DNA of 64,000 nucleotides from contig JAECUM010012867.1 in NCBI GenBank assembly GCA_016617855.1, forward strand, positions 45,158 through 109,157, written 5' to 3'. Source of the stretch: Megalonaias nervosa. Lineage: Eukaryota > Mollusca > Bivalvia > Unionida > Unionidae. The notes beneath the pieces are model-generated. The model ran no database searches and was not told the DNA's origin. It was given only the letters and a program-made list of their open reading frames with translations. The position numbers and the translations under genes are program-made. Positions 39,144 through 51,364 of this stretch are shown here, piece after piece; the first letter of the stretch is position 1, and every line of letters starts with the position of its first letter.

Positions 39144-40067
39144 GTGAGTATAAATATACATTATATATCTATCTATTTTTCTCCCTGTCTGAATTATAGC
39201 GTCAAAAATAATTTTGCAGAAATCACATTGAATTTGAAGTCGGTCAGACTATTTACCGGAACAAAGGAAAATACTGGGAGCAAAAATAAAAACTTGTGAA
39301 AAAGTTTAAATATCTGAAATACTCACTATTTTAGTATTTTCTAGGATATATATTTATTTAATTACTCTTTACTTTTGCATAATTTTGTTTTATCATCGTT
39401 ATCTGAAACTTAAGTATTTATAAGGGTATTAAAAGGGAAACAACCGTGTCATAACTGTAACAGTAAGCTTATGTCCCTAATTTCAAATTTACATTTAATT
39501 AATAATGATAAAACTTAATCAATTTAGAAAAGTAAATAGAATTTGTGTAAAAACTCTTCCGACAAGCTATACATTGTGGTACATTGAATGCATAGAAAGT
39601 ACCAGCAGTATAAAAATTATGGCATGAAAAAGGCAGAATTACAATAAAAAAATATTTAATATATTCATAGCTGCCAACTGTCCTTTTTTTCCGTATTTGT
39701 CCCATATTTTGGACCTGAATACGGGTGTACATTTTTTTTTGCAAAAAATACGTTTTTTAATTTAAAAAAAAATATTAAAAAAGTTCCTTGCTGTTTTCAG
39801 TTTAGAATGGGCACTTGGTTCCATTCTGATAGAAATGTATCGCATGTATATAGGAATACAGTTCTACAATATGATTGGTTCATTCAAAATCAAGGCTACA
39901 ATGCCTGTCTTTATCTGCCATATTGGATTTCGCAAACAGTTACCGCTACCACTGTGTCTCATCTTTGTAATATTCAGCTTCTAATCATGTTGAATAGGAA
40001 AGCAGAATATTCAGAATTTTCACCAGAAAAGACAAGAAAACAGAACTGAAAGGACAATTGTGCCGTC

Positions 40068-40250
40068 TTGTTTAGATTTGTGAAATCATCTAGTAAAGGA
40101 GAAGACTTTACGTTTTGGAGATTGTGTAATGTGATTTTGCTATTGGGCATGGAGGCGCACATGAAATACAAGAGCACGAAAAAGCTAATAAACATCAGCT
40201 TGCTGCTTCATCATACACAACTCAGCCTGAACTTGGATGTGTATAAATAC
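40068..40250 (+). pseudogene. BED-type zinc-finger relic in nested element
   Basis: The frame from 40068 reads RFVKSSSKGEDFTFWRLCN; after a one-base loss at about 40127 the next frame reads CDFAIGHGGAHEIQEHEKAN followed by KHQLAAS. Joined conceptually these give the L-C-x-x-C-D-F...H-x5-H pattern of the small BED-like fingers that open many DNA-transposon proteins. The first expected cysteine is Trp here. No transposase catalytic domain follows before the right TIR, so this is an internally deleted relic. Confidence 0.6.
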
Positions 40251-40534
40251 CAGAGAGAACCTTAATGTAATTCGATCGAAATTTGGTTTATTAAATTTCT
40301 TTTAGAAATGAACCTTCCTCTTTCAGTTACTAATGTTGCTGGCGATTTATTTTGCACGCATTTTCCAGACGGTAAAATCGCAAAGGATTACTCGTATGCT
40401 AGAATGAAAACAGTTCAGTTAGAAAATAACAGAATTGAGATTATCAATGACAGTTGGTACATTGAAATTGATAATAACCGAAAAAAAAATAAACAAGGTG
40501 TGGAAAAGGCTCCTATAAACAGCCCATGTCTGAG

Positions 40535-40614
40535 TGTGTTGCACTCTTGCACCTTCTGAATGGGCACCCAAATGGAACAGGGTGCCTGTCCAGAAGGTGC
40601 AAGTGTGCAACACA
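40535..40614. other. 80-nt near-perfect hairpin
   Basis: Arms 40535-40569 and 40580-40614 (35 nt each) pair at 31 of 35 positions around a 10-nt loop (aaatggaaca). Arm begins tgtgttgcac and the partner ends gtgcaacaca. Size and pairing resemble a pre-miRNA or a small foldback element. Confidence 0.85.
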
Positions 40615-40842
40615 TGCATCTTTGACATTAAATAATTATGCAAGGCACTGTCCTACCTTACTGATGGTTGTATATGTTGTAAGTAGTTACATATGCATTA
40701 AAATTTGAAAAATCAGTATTTGGTCCTGAAAATCAGTATTTTTGTCATAAGCAATCAGAATTTTTGTACTTGGGGGTTGGCAGCTAAATATTCTTAATGA
40801 TATATAAATGTAAAACTCAAGTTGTTTTTTGTCTTTTTCTAG

Positions 40843-43142
40843 CGTCAACAGCCTGATTCAGGAAAAGTACTGTTACCACAAAATCCGAATTCTCAATCAT
40901 CCTGTTCAGTAGTGTCTACAACCTCGGCATCTGTGCAAGATCATGTAGCAAAAGAAGACACATTAAAAGAAGAAATTATTTGGACATTGCATACAACAGA
41001 TAAACACTGCAGCTTTTCATCAAATTCTGGAATAGCAAAAGTATTTCAGTACATGTTTCCTGATAGTGCAGTTGCCAAAAGGTTCAGTCTTTCAGACAGG
41101 AAAACATCATATTTGGCTTCATTTGGATTGGCTCCATATTTTACATGTTCAGTCTTTCAGACAGGAAAATATCATATTTGGATTGGCTCCATATTTTACA
41201 TGTTCAGTCTTTCAGACAGGAAAACATCATATTTGGGTTCATTTGGATTGGCTCCATATTTTACATGTTCAGTCTTTCAGACAGGAAAACATATTTGGCT
41301 TCATTTGGATTGGCTCTATATTTTACATCTCTTTTGGAGGATCAGATAAAATGTGAAGAGTTTGTTTTGCTCTTTGATGAGAGCATGAATGATGTCCTTC
41401 AAACTAAACAAATGGATTTCCATGTTCGTTTTTGGAATCAGGGCACAGTCAAGACCAGGTATTTAACATCAAACTTCCTTGGTCATTGTACTGCCTCAGA
41501 TATGGTCTCAGCATTTGAATCTGTGACAGCAAACCTGAATTTGAACAATTTGATTCAGTTATCTATGGATGGGCCAAATGTTAATTGGGCTTTTTATAAG
41601 AAGATTGATTCTGCTCTGGCCACTGAACATGGTATCACATTATTAAATGCAGGAAGTTGTTCACTTCACAAGGTCCATGGTGCATGCAAGACAGCAATGG
41701 ATGCTGTTAACTGGAAATTCGATAAAATTCTGAGATCCCTTTTCCAGCTTTTTAACGACACACCAGCAAGAAGAGAAGATTTTGTAAATGTTACTGGTAC
41801 TTCCACCTTTCCTCTTCAGTTCTGCAAACACAGGTGGTTAGAGAACACCACCGTTGCTCAGAGGGCTTTAAATCTGATGGAACCTTTAAGAAAATATGTT
41901 GGTGAGGTAATGAAATAAAGTGTTTCTGACCCGAAGACCGAGTCCTTTAAGATTGTGAAAGAAGCCCTTTTGAAGGTTGAATTTTTGGCACCTAAGTTGG
42001 CATTCTTTATTTCACTTTCCAAGCATGTTGAGCCCTACCTTACAGAATACCAAACTGATGCACCAATGCTACAATTTGCTCATCATGATCTAAATGCTAT
42101 TGCCATAGGCCTCCTAAAGAGGTTTGTTATCCCAGAAAAGATTGAGGAAATCAAAACAACAAAAGACGTGGTTATATTTCAAGTGACTGACCTATTAAAT
42201 CATGTAACCAGACACAAGGTTGCCATTGGCTTTGTAGCAGAGTCTATGATCAATGAACTAAAAAAGGCAAAAAAAGTGAGTGAGCTACAAATCTTAGAAT
42301 TTAAGAATGCATGCAAAAGTATTCTCGTTTGTTTTGCTGACAGATTCCTCACAAAATCTCCACTTCACTATGGTTTAGTGAAAGACATGGCATACCTTGA
42401 CCCTGCTGCCATTTTAGAAAGTAAAGCACAAGTAGAGGCTAAATTGAAGAGAATCATGCACTCATTAGTCAGCAAGAGAAAGTTCAATATCAGTTGTTCT
42501 GATGCTGTTCTTAATGAGTTTTCAGCATTTGTTGACTCGGCCATTAGCAATGGATCACTTGGATCTTTCTCAAGAAAGACCGAACGTATTGACACTTTTC
42601 TTTATGACAGGCTTGCTCATTAACAGCAATATTCCAACCTTTGGCAAGTTGTGAAGACCTTGCTTCTCTTGTCACATGGGCAAGCCACTGTTGAGAGGGG
42701 GTTCTCAATAAATAAAGAAGTTGAAGAGATAAATATAGCAGAAAGAACTTTGATTGCCAAAAGGATCATTATTGATGCTGTTAGAGCTGCTGGTGGAATC
42801 AATAAAGTTGAAATCACCCCAAGGCTGCTTATCAGTGCCAGTAGTGCATACAGCAGGTACGAAGTGTTTCTTCAAGATGAGAAGAAGAAAAAGGAGACTG
42901 AGACAGCCAATAGGAAAAGAAAAGCATTGGATAAGGAAATCATAGATTTTAAAAAGAAAAAATCAGCAGTAACTTATGATATAGAAACAATGAACAGTTT
43001 AGCTGATGACTATGCTTTAAAAGCTGAACATCAGAGGAACCTTACTTTCATCAGCACATCAAATAGCTTAAGGACATCTGTGGAAAAAAAACTGGAAGAA
43101 CAGTTGGATCTGGACAAGCAGATTGATGATTTATATGCATGA
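40843..43142 (+). pseudogene. hAT transposase exon 2, broken by tandem duplication and two stops
   Basis: Acceptor tttttctag ends at 40842 and the frame continues from exon 1. The catalytic region is recognisable: LLFDESMND (about 41370, first acidic residue of the hAT RNase H-like fold), SMDGPNVNW (about 41565), FPLQFCKHRWLEN (about 41810), and the C-terminal dimerisation region LSHGQATVERGFSINKEV (about 42670), followed by a Lys/Glu-rich tail. Three lesions: a 4-fold tandem duplication at 41082-41328 that shifts the frame, an in-frame TAA at 41916-41918 and another TAA at 42621-42623. Downstream and upstream parts remain in one frame otherwise, so decay is recent or the copy was short-lived. 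It cannot make a full transposase. Confidence 0.85.
41082..41328 (+). repeat. Internal tandem duplication in the transposase, four copies of about 65 bp
   Basis: Copies at 41082-41146 (65 bp), 41147-41201 (55), 41202-41266 (65) and 41267-41328 (62). The unit encodes FSLSDRKTSYLASFGLA. Since 65 and 55 are not multiples of three, reading passes through all three frames; the fourth copy restores a frame that continues into the catalytic region. Confidence 0.95.
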
Positions 43143-43344
43143 AAGTCTGAACACTGCATTTCTTTGAACCTAAAAAATTTTCACCAAGGCCTTAAAAAAC
43201 CTAAAAAAAAGCCTAAATTTTTAGATCAGAAATTGCTACTAACCCTGTGATGTGAAAAATGAAATTCATTGAAATACTGCTGTCGGATTGTAGGCATTGT
43301 AATCAAAGTGAAAACAGCAAAGAGGAGTTGAAGTATTATATTAG

Positions 43345-46300
43345 CATGGAGAAGTCAGTACAAATCCATATCCACAAAATAGTATGGAAAAGTCCGTATA
43401 AATCCATATACATTAAATAGTATGGAAAAGTCAGTACAAATCCATATACACAAAATAGTATGGAAAAGTCAGTACAAATCCATATGCACAAAATAGTATG
43501 GAAAAGTCAGTAAAAATCCATATACACAAAATAGTATGGAAAAGTGAGTGCAAATCCATATGCACAAAATAGTATGGAAAAGTCCGTATAAATCCATATA
43601 CATTAAATAGTATGGAAAAGTCCGTATAAATCCATATACATTAAATAATATGGAAAAAGCAGTACAAATCCATATACACAAAATAGTATGGAAAAGTCCG
43701 TATAAATCCATATACACAAAGTAGTATGGAAAAGTCCGTATAAATCCATATACATTAAATAGTATGGAAAAGTCCGTATAAATCCATATACACAAAATAG
43801 TATGGAAAAGTCCGTATAAATCCATATACACAAAGTAGTATGGAAAAGTCCGTATAAATCCATATACATTAAATGGTATGGAAAAGTCCGTATAAATCCA
43901 TATACATTAAATAATATGGAAAAAGCAGTGCAAATCAATATACACAAAACAGTAGGAAAAGTCGGCAGAAATCCATAAACACAAAATAGTATGGAAAAAG
44001 CCCGTACAAATCCATATACACAAAATAATATGGAAAAGTCAACACAAATCCATATACATAAAATGATATGGAAAAGTCTGTACAAATCCATATATGCAAA
44101 ATAGTATGGAAAAAGTCGGCACAAATCCATATACACCAAATAGTGTGGAAGAAGTCGGTACACATCCGTATAGACAAAATAGTATGGAAAAGTCAGCATA
44201 TACACAAAATAGTATTAATTCAAAAGTCAGCACAAATCCATATACACAAAACAGTATGGAAAAAGTCTACAAATCCATATACACAAAACAGTATAGAAAA
44301 GTCAGTACAAATCCATATACACAAAACAGTATGGAAAAAGTCTACAAATCCATTTAGACAAAACAGTATAGAAAAGTCAGTACAAATCCATATACACAAA
44401 ACAGTATGGAAAAAGTCTACAAATCCATATACACAAAACAGTATAGAAAAGTCACTACAAATCCATATAGACAAAACAGTATGGAAAAGTCAGTACAAAT
44501 CCATATACATAAAATAGTATGGATAAAGTCAGTACAAACCCATATACACAAAATAGTATAGAAAAGTCAGTACAAATCCATATACACAAAACAGTATGGA
44601 AAAGTCAGTAAAAATCCATATACACAAAACAGTATAGAAAAGTCAGCACAAATCCATATACACAAAATAGTATAGAAAGTCAGTACAAATCCATATATAC
44701 AAAACAGTATGGATAAAGTCAGTACAAATCCATATACACAAAACAGTATGGATAAAGTCAGTACAAATGTATATACACAAAATAGCATAGAAAAGTCAGT
44801 TCAAATCCATATACACAAAACAGTATAGAAAAGTCAGTACAAATCCATATACACAAAACAGTATGGAAAAGTCAGTACAAATCCATATACACAAAACGGT
44901 ATAGAAAAGTCAGTACAAATCCATATACACAAAACAGTATAGAAAAGTCAGTACAAATCCATATACACAAAACAGTATGAAAAGTCAGTACAAATCCATA
45001 CACACAAAACAGTATAGAAAAGTCAGTACAAATCCATATACACAAAACGGTATAGAAAAGTCAGTACAAATCCATATACACAAAACAGTATAGAAAAGTC
45101 AGTACAAATCCATATACACAAAACAGTATGAAAAGTCAGTACAAATCTATATACACAAAACAGTATAGAAAAGTCAGTACAAATCCATATACACAAAACA
45201 GTATAGAAAAGTCAGTACAAATCCATATACACAAAATAGTATGGAAAAGTCAGTACAAATCCGTATACACAAAACGGTATAGAAAAGTCAGTACAAATCC
45301 ATATACAGAAAACAGTATAGAAAAGTCAGTACAAATCCATATACACAAAACAGTATGAAAAGTCAGTACAAATTTATATACACAAAACATGGAAAAGTCA
45401 GTACAAATCCATATGCACAAAATAGTATGGAAAAGTCAGTACAAATCCATATACACAAAACAGTATGGATAAAGTCAGTACAAATCCATATACACAAAAT
45501 AGTATTGATAAAGTCAGTACAAATCCATATACACAAAACAGTATGGAAAAAGTCAGTACAAATCCATATACACAAAATAGTATGGAAACATCAGTACAAA
45601 TCCATATACACAAAACAGTATGGAAAAGTCAGTACAAATCCATATACACAAAATAGTATAGAAAATTCAGTACAAACCCATATACACAAAATAGTATGGA
45701 AAAGTCAGTACAAATCCATATACATAAAATAGTATGGAAAAGTCAGTACAAGTCCATATACACAAAACAGTATGGAAAAGTTTGTACAAATCCATATACA
45801 TAAAATAGTATGGAAAAAATTGGTACAAAACCCATATACACAAAAATGGTATGGAAAAGTCCGTACAAATCCATATACACAAAACAGTATAGAAAAGTCA
45901 GTACAAATCCATATACATAAAATAGTATGGGTAAAGTCGGTACAAACCCATATTAACAAAATAGTATAGAAAAGTCAGTACAAACCCATATACACAAAAC
46001 GGTATGGAAAAGTCAGTACAAATCCATATACACAAAACAGTATGGAAAAGTCAGTACAAATCCACATGCACAAAACAGTATGGAGAAGTCATTACAGATC
46101 CATATACATAAAATAGTATGGAAAAGTCAGTACAAATCCATATGCAGAAAACAGTATGGAAAAGTCAGTACAAATCCATATACACAAAACAGTATGGAAA
46201 AGTCAGTACAAATCCATATACACAAAAGAGTGTGGAAAAGTCAGTACAAATCTATATACATAAAATAATATGGAAATGTCAGTAGAAATCCATATACACA

Positions 46301-47562
46301 AAACAGTGTGGAAAAGTCAGTACAAATCCATATACATAAAATAGTATGGAAAAAGTCTACAAATCCATATACACAAAATAGTATAGAAAAGTCAGTACAA
46401 ATCCATACATAAAATAGTATGGAAAAAGTCGGTACAAACCCATATACACAAAATAGTATGGAAAAGTCAGTACAAATCCATATACACAAAACAGTATGGA
46501 AAAGTAAGTACAAATCCATATACACAAAATATAGAAAAGTCAGTACAAATCCATATACATAAAATAGTATGGATAAAGTCAGTACAAATCCATATACACA
46601 AAACAGTATGGAAAAAGTCAGTACAAATCCATATACACAAAACAGTATGGAAAAGTCAGTACAAATCCATATACACAAAATAGTATAGAAAAGTCAGTAC
46701 AAATCCATATACACAAAATATAGAAAAGTCAGTACAAATCCATATACATAAAATAGTGTGGATAAAGTCAGTACAAATCCATATGCACAAAACAGTATGG
46801 AAAAGTCAGTACAAATCCATATACACAAAACAGTATGGAAAAAGTCAGTACAAATCCATACACATAAAATAGCATGGAAAAGTCAGTACAAATCCATATA
46901 CATAAAATAATATGGATAAAGTCAGTTCAAATCCATACATAAACTAGTATGGAAAAGTCAGTACAATTCCATATACACAAAACAGTATGGAAAGAGTCAG
47001 TACAAATCCATATACATAAAATAGTATGGATAAAGTCAGTGCAAATTCATATACACAAAACAGTATGGAAAAGTCAGTACAAATCCATATGCACAAAACA
47101 GTATGGAAAGAGCCAGTACAAATCCATATACACAAAACAGTATGGAAAAGTCAGTACAAATCCATATACACAAAACAGTATGGAAAAAGTCAGTACAAAT
47201 CCATATACATAAAATAGTATGGAAAAAGTTGGTACAAACCCATATACACAAAATAGTATGGAAAAGTCAGTACAAATCCATATACACAAAACAGTATGGA
47301 AAAGTCAGTACAAATCTATATACACAAAACAGTATGGAAAAGTCAGTACAAATCCATATACATAAAAATAGTATAGAAAAGTCACTACAAATCCATACAC
47401 ATAAAATAGGATGGAAAAGTCAGTACAAATCCACATACACAAAATAGTATGGATAAAGTCGGTACAAATCCATATACATAAAATAGTATGGATAAAGTCG
47501 GTACAAACCCATATATACAAAATAGTATGGAAAGAGTCACTACAAATCCATATACACAAAAT
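43345..47562. repeat. 4.2-kb satellite of 38-bp units (about 110 copies)
   Basis: Consensus 'agtatggaaaagtcagtaca' + 'aatccatatacacaaaac'. It begins 98 bp after the hAT right end. Left section (43345-44200) is rich in 'gtccgtataaatccatatacattaaatagt' variants; from about 44800 the array is homogeneous; right of 45450 units with 'ggataaagtcagt' and 'cataaaatag' variants alternate. Long Phe/Ile/Tyr/Cys frames on the minus strand arise only from the repeat. Confidence 0.95.
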
Positions 47563-48659
47563 GCATTTAGGACTGAGAGAAAAACAAACAATTACAGTGT
47601 ACAAACCAGTTCTTCATTAAATCTGTTGGCGTTTGAGATGAAAAGATGTGTTAGGTTATTCCTTTTAATTCAAGAATAGATAAGGCACCATTTCATGAAT
47701 CACTGTTTGGTTCAGAATTTTCAAGCTGTGCCAGATTCTGCAAGAACACAGAACTGGGAAAAAAAAGAACAATTTTGTACTTTTGATAGTAAATACATGA
47801 TGAGAAATGCAGAACATGTTTTCAAGCAATGGTGACTTGACACTCATTGGGTTGACACTCTTTCTGTTTGGCCTGTTACTTCTGAGACAGCCTTTTCCAG
47901 GCGCAGTATTCAAGCAGCTGATCTAGTTTCCTCCTTACTGTAAAATGTAAGAAAATCTGTACTACATGAAAAACAGATTGAAGGAAAACTATCCAGAAAT
48001 CTATACATTAAATCCTTTTCTACTAGAATTTAAGAGTGATAATTTTATATGGTGACTTGTAATAATAATAATAATGATAATAGTATTTGATGGTATTTGT
48101 TCAAGGATCAAATTTGAGAGGTTAACCTGCATTCAGAGGTCACCTGTATATAAAGGTCACTTTGGCCTTTTCCCACGGATGGCTGTTGTTGACAAATTTT
48201 ACAGTCTTTGTACACATCACTTCCTTATTATAACACTGTCTATGGGAGCCATAGAGTAGACTGATTCATGGTGAAATTGCATAATAATGAAGTATATCAA
48301 GCATATAAGTTTACTAATGAATAATGAAATGGGATCCATGATCCATGACCATACCATAAATTCATATGGGTTAACTTCAAACAGAGCCTTGAGAAACACT
48401 ATAACTACAATAACTAACAACTTACATACAAAGCCTTGAGAAGCACTCAATAGCTTTACAAAATAACAAATAATTTAGGAAAAGAGCCTTGAGAAACACT
48501 CAGTGGCTCCTTACACAAACTTGCACTTATTATTATTATTGTTATTGTTATTATTATTAATCTGTTGATTTCCTATTTCTATTGAACTGTAATAAGCATC
48601 ATTGTTCGAATAAGGTCTGCAAGAAACACTTGACTTGACCTAACAGGATTATGAAAAAT
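47563..48659. other. Intron-3 sequence, nothing recognised
   Basis: Unique sequence with ATT/ATA low-complexity near 48060 and 48520-48560. The phrases 'gccttgagaaacactca' recur three times at 48385-48510, a minor local repeat. Confidence 0.4.
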
Positions 48660-48905
48660 ACTGTCTGATTACAATTTAACTGATTAAGCAGATGTGGAAG
48701 GTCGCAGGTTCAAACCCCAGCTGAGTCATAATAGACTTATCAAAATGGTACATGCAACTGCCTTGCTTGGCATTCAGCATTAAGAGGTTAGTGTTAGGAC
48801 TGGTCGGCCTGGTGTCAGGATAATGTGACTGGGTGCTACATGATCCTACATGTCTGCCACATGATGCCTCAGTGCTAGATATCACTATAAACTACCACAC
48901 AGTAG
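48660..48905 (+). mobile_element. SINE-like element with Pol III B box
   Basis: B box GGTTCAAACCC at 48707-48717, preceded by half-tRNA-like 'gcagatgtggaaggtcgca'; the body contains 'tgcaactgccttgcttggcattcagcattaagaggttagtg' and 'ggactggtcggcctggtgtcaggataatgtgactgggtg'. The A box is poor and ends are not sharp. It differs from the 11146 SINE family. Confidence 0.55.
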
Positions 48906-50168
48906 AAATCATAGCGATATGATTGAAAATTTTTTAAAGGAATGAAAAAAGAAATCGAAATTACACGCGTGTACACAAGCACACACACACAAACATTAAG
49001 CAGATATTTAAGCTAAAGTTGCTAATTCAAAACATAACAATGAATGAATAAATATTCTGGAAGGGTTTAATTACACAGATGTAGATTTCAGAACTTAGTC
49101 TTGGACCTGTCCAAACTTTACTAATAAAAGCGTTAATTTTATTGGCAATAATTTACAAAGACATTGTGGAATAACTATAAATTTTGGATTCATAGAAAAA
49201 TAATAAGCAAAAGAGTTGCCTTTTCTTTGCTCCCTGCCTTCTTAGTAAAATAGTAAGATGATTTTCTCATGCACTGTCTGAACACACAGAACTCCTAACA
49301 CGACCTTCAGAAAGCTGAACATGTCCTAGCACAAATGCTGACAAGCTCTTTGATACATCATGTGGAATTCTGTGTGGGCAGGGAAGCTTCTGTCATTTGT
49401 TTGGTAGCAACCACTGGGAAAATCCTGCGAGCATGTGCTTGCAGGGGCAACTGTACATTGCTACCAATAACAACAAAGTACATTTGTTTTTAAAAACCCA
49501 TATCATTATATTAGCAAGGGGTGTTTGTTTAAATTGTCAAAATTTGCCATAAAAAAGGTTTAGGTTTAAAAATGAGTGATACCATAAGCAACCATTGACC
49601 ATTAGTGAGAAAATGATGGGAGTGTCCTGGAAATGAGGCTGCTATCCTGCATAGTTATACATACTGTAATGAGAAAACCTGTGGACAGTAATTTTCGTTT
49701 CATTGAAGCAGATTTTTGTTTTGTTAAAGCTAAGTTTTGACTTTAAATGTTAGCGGGCTTTGTAGCACCATCTGGCGTTTTAATTTTTGGGTCACATGAT
49801 TCTGCCTGCTAGGTATATATGTGGGCCAACTCTGGTTGCAGTGGGGTGTGATATGATGTAGTGTGGAGATGGCCCTTTGAAGTGAAGCATTATAACCACA
49901 CATCTGAAGAACGCACACTTGGTCATAGTTTGCTAGACAGGAAAGGGTAAAATGGGAGAATCTCAAATGGTAAATGGCTGGGTCTTTCTTCAACCAGAAT
50001 AGAGGTGCCACAAGGCTTGTTGAAGAAGCACAGAAATCTTGTTATCATGACATTGCAAGAATACACATAAGATTTCTCTTCTCTCATCATTTTGCCCTAT
50101 TTTTCTCTCTGTTTCTCTTGAATGAGTGGCGACCTGTGACATCAGCTCAGTTGAAAACTCAGTGACCC
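48906..50168. other. Intron-3 sequence; possible old LTR fragment
   Basis: At 49759 the text 'tgtagcaccatctggcgttttaatttttgggtcacatgattctgcctgctaggtatatatg' has the look of a Gypsy-type LTR start with a TATA-like box, but no matching end or target duplication was found. Confidence 0.3.
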
Positions 50169-50670
50169 AGTCAGTGACACAGGAATGACCTAGTCAGTGA
50201 CACAGGAATGACCTAGTCAGTGACACAGGAATGACCTAGTCAGTGACACAGGAATGACCTAGTCAGTGACACAGTAGGCAACCAAGAGGAAGATCCAGTC
50301 AGCAACTCAGTGACCCAATTAATGACCCAGTCTGCAACCCAGAAGAACCACCCAGTCGACAACCAAGTGACTCATTCCGGGACCTAGAATGACATATCTA
50401 TTGACACTTGTCAATGACCCAGAGGACAATACAGTTGATGACTCATTGATCTAGTTGATGACCCAGTCTGCAACCCAGAAGAACAACCCAGTCAACGACC
50501 CAGTGACTCAGTCAACAACATAGTTGGGGATCCAAAAAATGACCTAGTGAACAACTCATTGGTGACTCAGAAGATAACTTAGTCACTGACACAGTTGGCA
50601 ACCCAGTACATGACCAATCTGTGACCATGAAGACAGTCCAGTTGACAATCTAGTTGGTAACCAGGTAGCC
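50169..50670. repeat. 23-bp tandem repeat (five copies) grading into a degenerate 'gacccagt' array
   Basis: Identical units 'agtcagtgacacaggaatgacct' start at 50169, 50192, 50215, 50238 and 50261. To the right, 400 bp of irregular 'gacccagt(c/t)(a/g)(a/g)caacccagaagaac' text appears to be an older expansion of the same motif. Confidence 0.85.
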
Positions 50671-51239
50671 ACAAGAAGCCAGGAATACGATTGTATCCTG
50701 CTGAGGTAAAAATCTGTCACACTCTGGAGTGCCAGTACTCAGATACAGTGATGTATAGTTCCAACATAGAGACCTATCCTAAAACCGCTCGAGATAGCGA
50801 GACTTGGGGTAGTGTAGCAGAGTGAGTTCCTCTACAGTACATTCTTGGCAAAATAACATCATGACATTACAGAGTTCAAAGGACGATTTATGATCATTTT
50901 ATATGGGAATATGAAATATACCCAGGAATCTTACCAACCATCATTTGGTATTGATAACTGTAGGTATTAATGGATAAATTAATAATGAGCATAAATGTTG
51001 AGAACACCCACCCACTTATGATGTTGTAAACCCATCTACAAAATATTGGTACTGGGACTAGTACTACCACTCACCCGACTTTAAAGAACTTAATTTGAAA
51101 CAATAAAAAATTTAGAAGCTAGATTTCCTGCCCATTATGCCCCCCCTCCCCCACCCATGTGTCTTTCCTACTGCATTGGTTTTAAAATTAGGGTTGGTAG
51201 GTAGGTTTTTTTTCACATTAGATATGTTATATTGATTGG
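50671..51239. other. Intron-3 sequence, nothing recognised
   Basis: Unique, with a C-rich stretch at 51141-51157. Confidence 0.4.
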
Positions 51240-51308
51240 TATATATAATGTATTAAGCACTTCAAATGCTGGGTTAAACCAGCTCAATTAGATGCACAAA
51301 TCAATTTC
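51240..51308 (-). repeat. Dispersed repeat copy, inverted relative to 8108-8190
   Basis: Reverse complement of the 8108-8190 text ('gggttaaaccagctcaattagatgcac'). Situated just left of the L2-type LINE. Confidence 0.6.
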
Positions 51309-51364
51309 ATCAATTTTTTTTTTTTTTAAGGGGAAGTGCTAGGGTTGAAAATAAAAAATAGGAA

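Larger units (their letters stand above)
39668..40786. mobile_element. Nested 1.1-kb TIR element inside the hAT intron
   Basis: Perfect 11-bp inverted ends: TAGCTGCCAAC (39668-39678) and GTTGGCAGCTA (40776-40786). ATATTC occurs in both immediate flanks (39661-39666 and about 40788-40793). Inside are a degraded BED-type finger (40068-40250) and an 80-nt hairpin (40535-40614). It inserted into the intron of the hAT transposase and therefore postdates that element. Confidence 0.75.
38631..43247 (+). mobile_element. hAT-superfamily DNA transposon, decayed, with nested insertion
   Basis: The left end reads TGGGGTTCGTAG (38631) and the right end is the inverse of CAGGGTTAGTAG (43236-43247), 9 of 12 positions matching and typical of hAT CAGGG termini. 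TGATGT flanks both ends (38625-38630 and 43248-43253). Subterminal 'cctaaaa(a)' motifs cluster within 130 bp of both ends. Between them lies a two-exon transposase (38916-39143 and 40843-43142). The element is 4.6 kb including a 1.1-kb second transposon inside its intron. It lies in intron 3 of MRPS18B in sense orientation. Exact target-site length (8 bp expected) is not resolved. Confidence 0.8.

Noticed and set aside
43345..47562. CRISPR-like regular short repeats
   Set aside because: Units are contiguous with no unique spacers, and the window is eukaryotic.
43469..47604. Many 60-200-codon frames on both strands
   Set aside because: All are translations of the 38-bp satellite, in rotating frames, without splice sites or domain similarity.
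49759..50855. Possible LTR from tgtagcaccatctggcg to ...cctctaca
   Set aside because: Flanks do not match (ggctt versus gtaca) and no inverted ends beyond TGTAG/CTACA; kept only as a remark.
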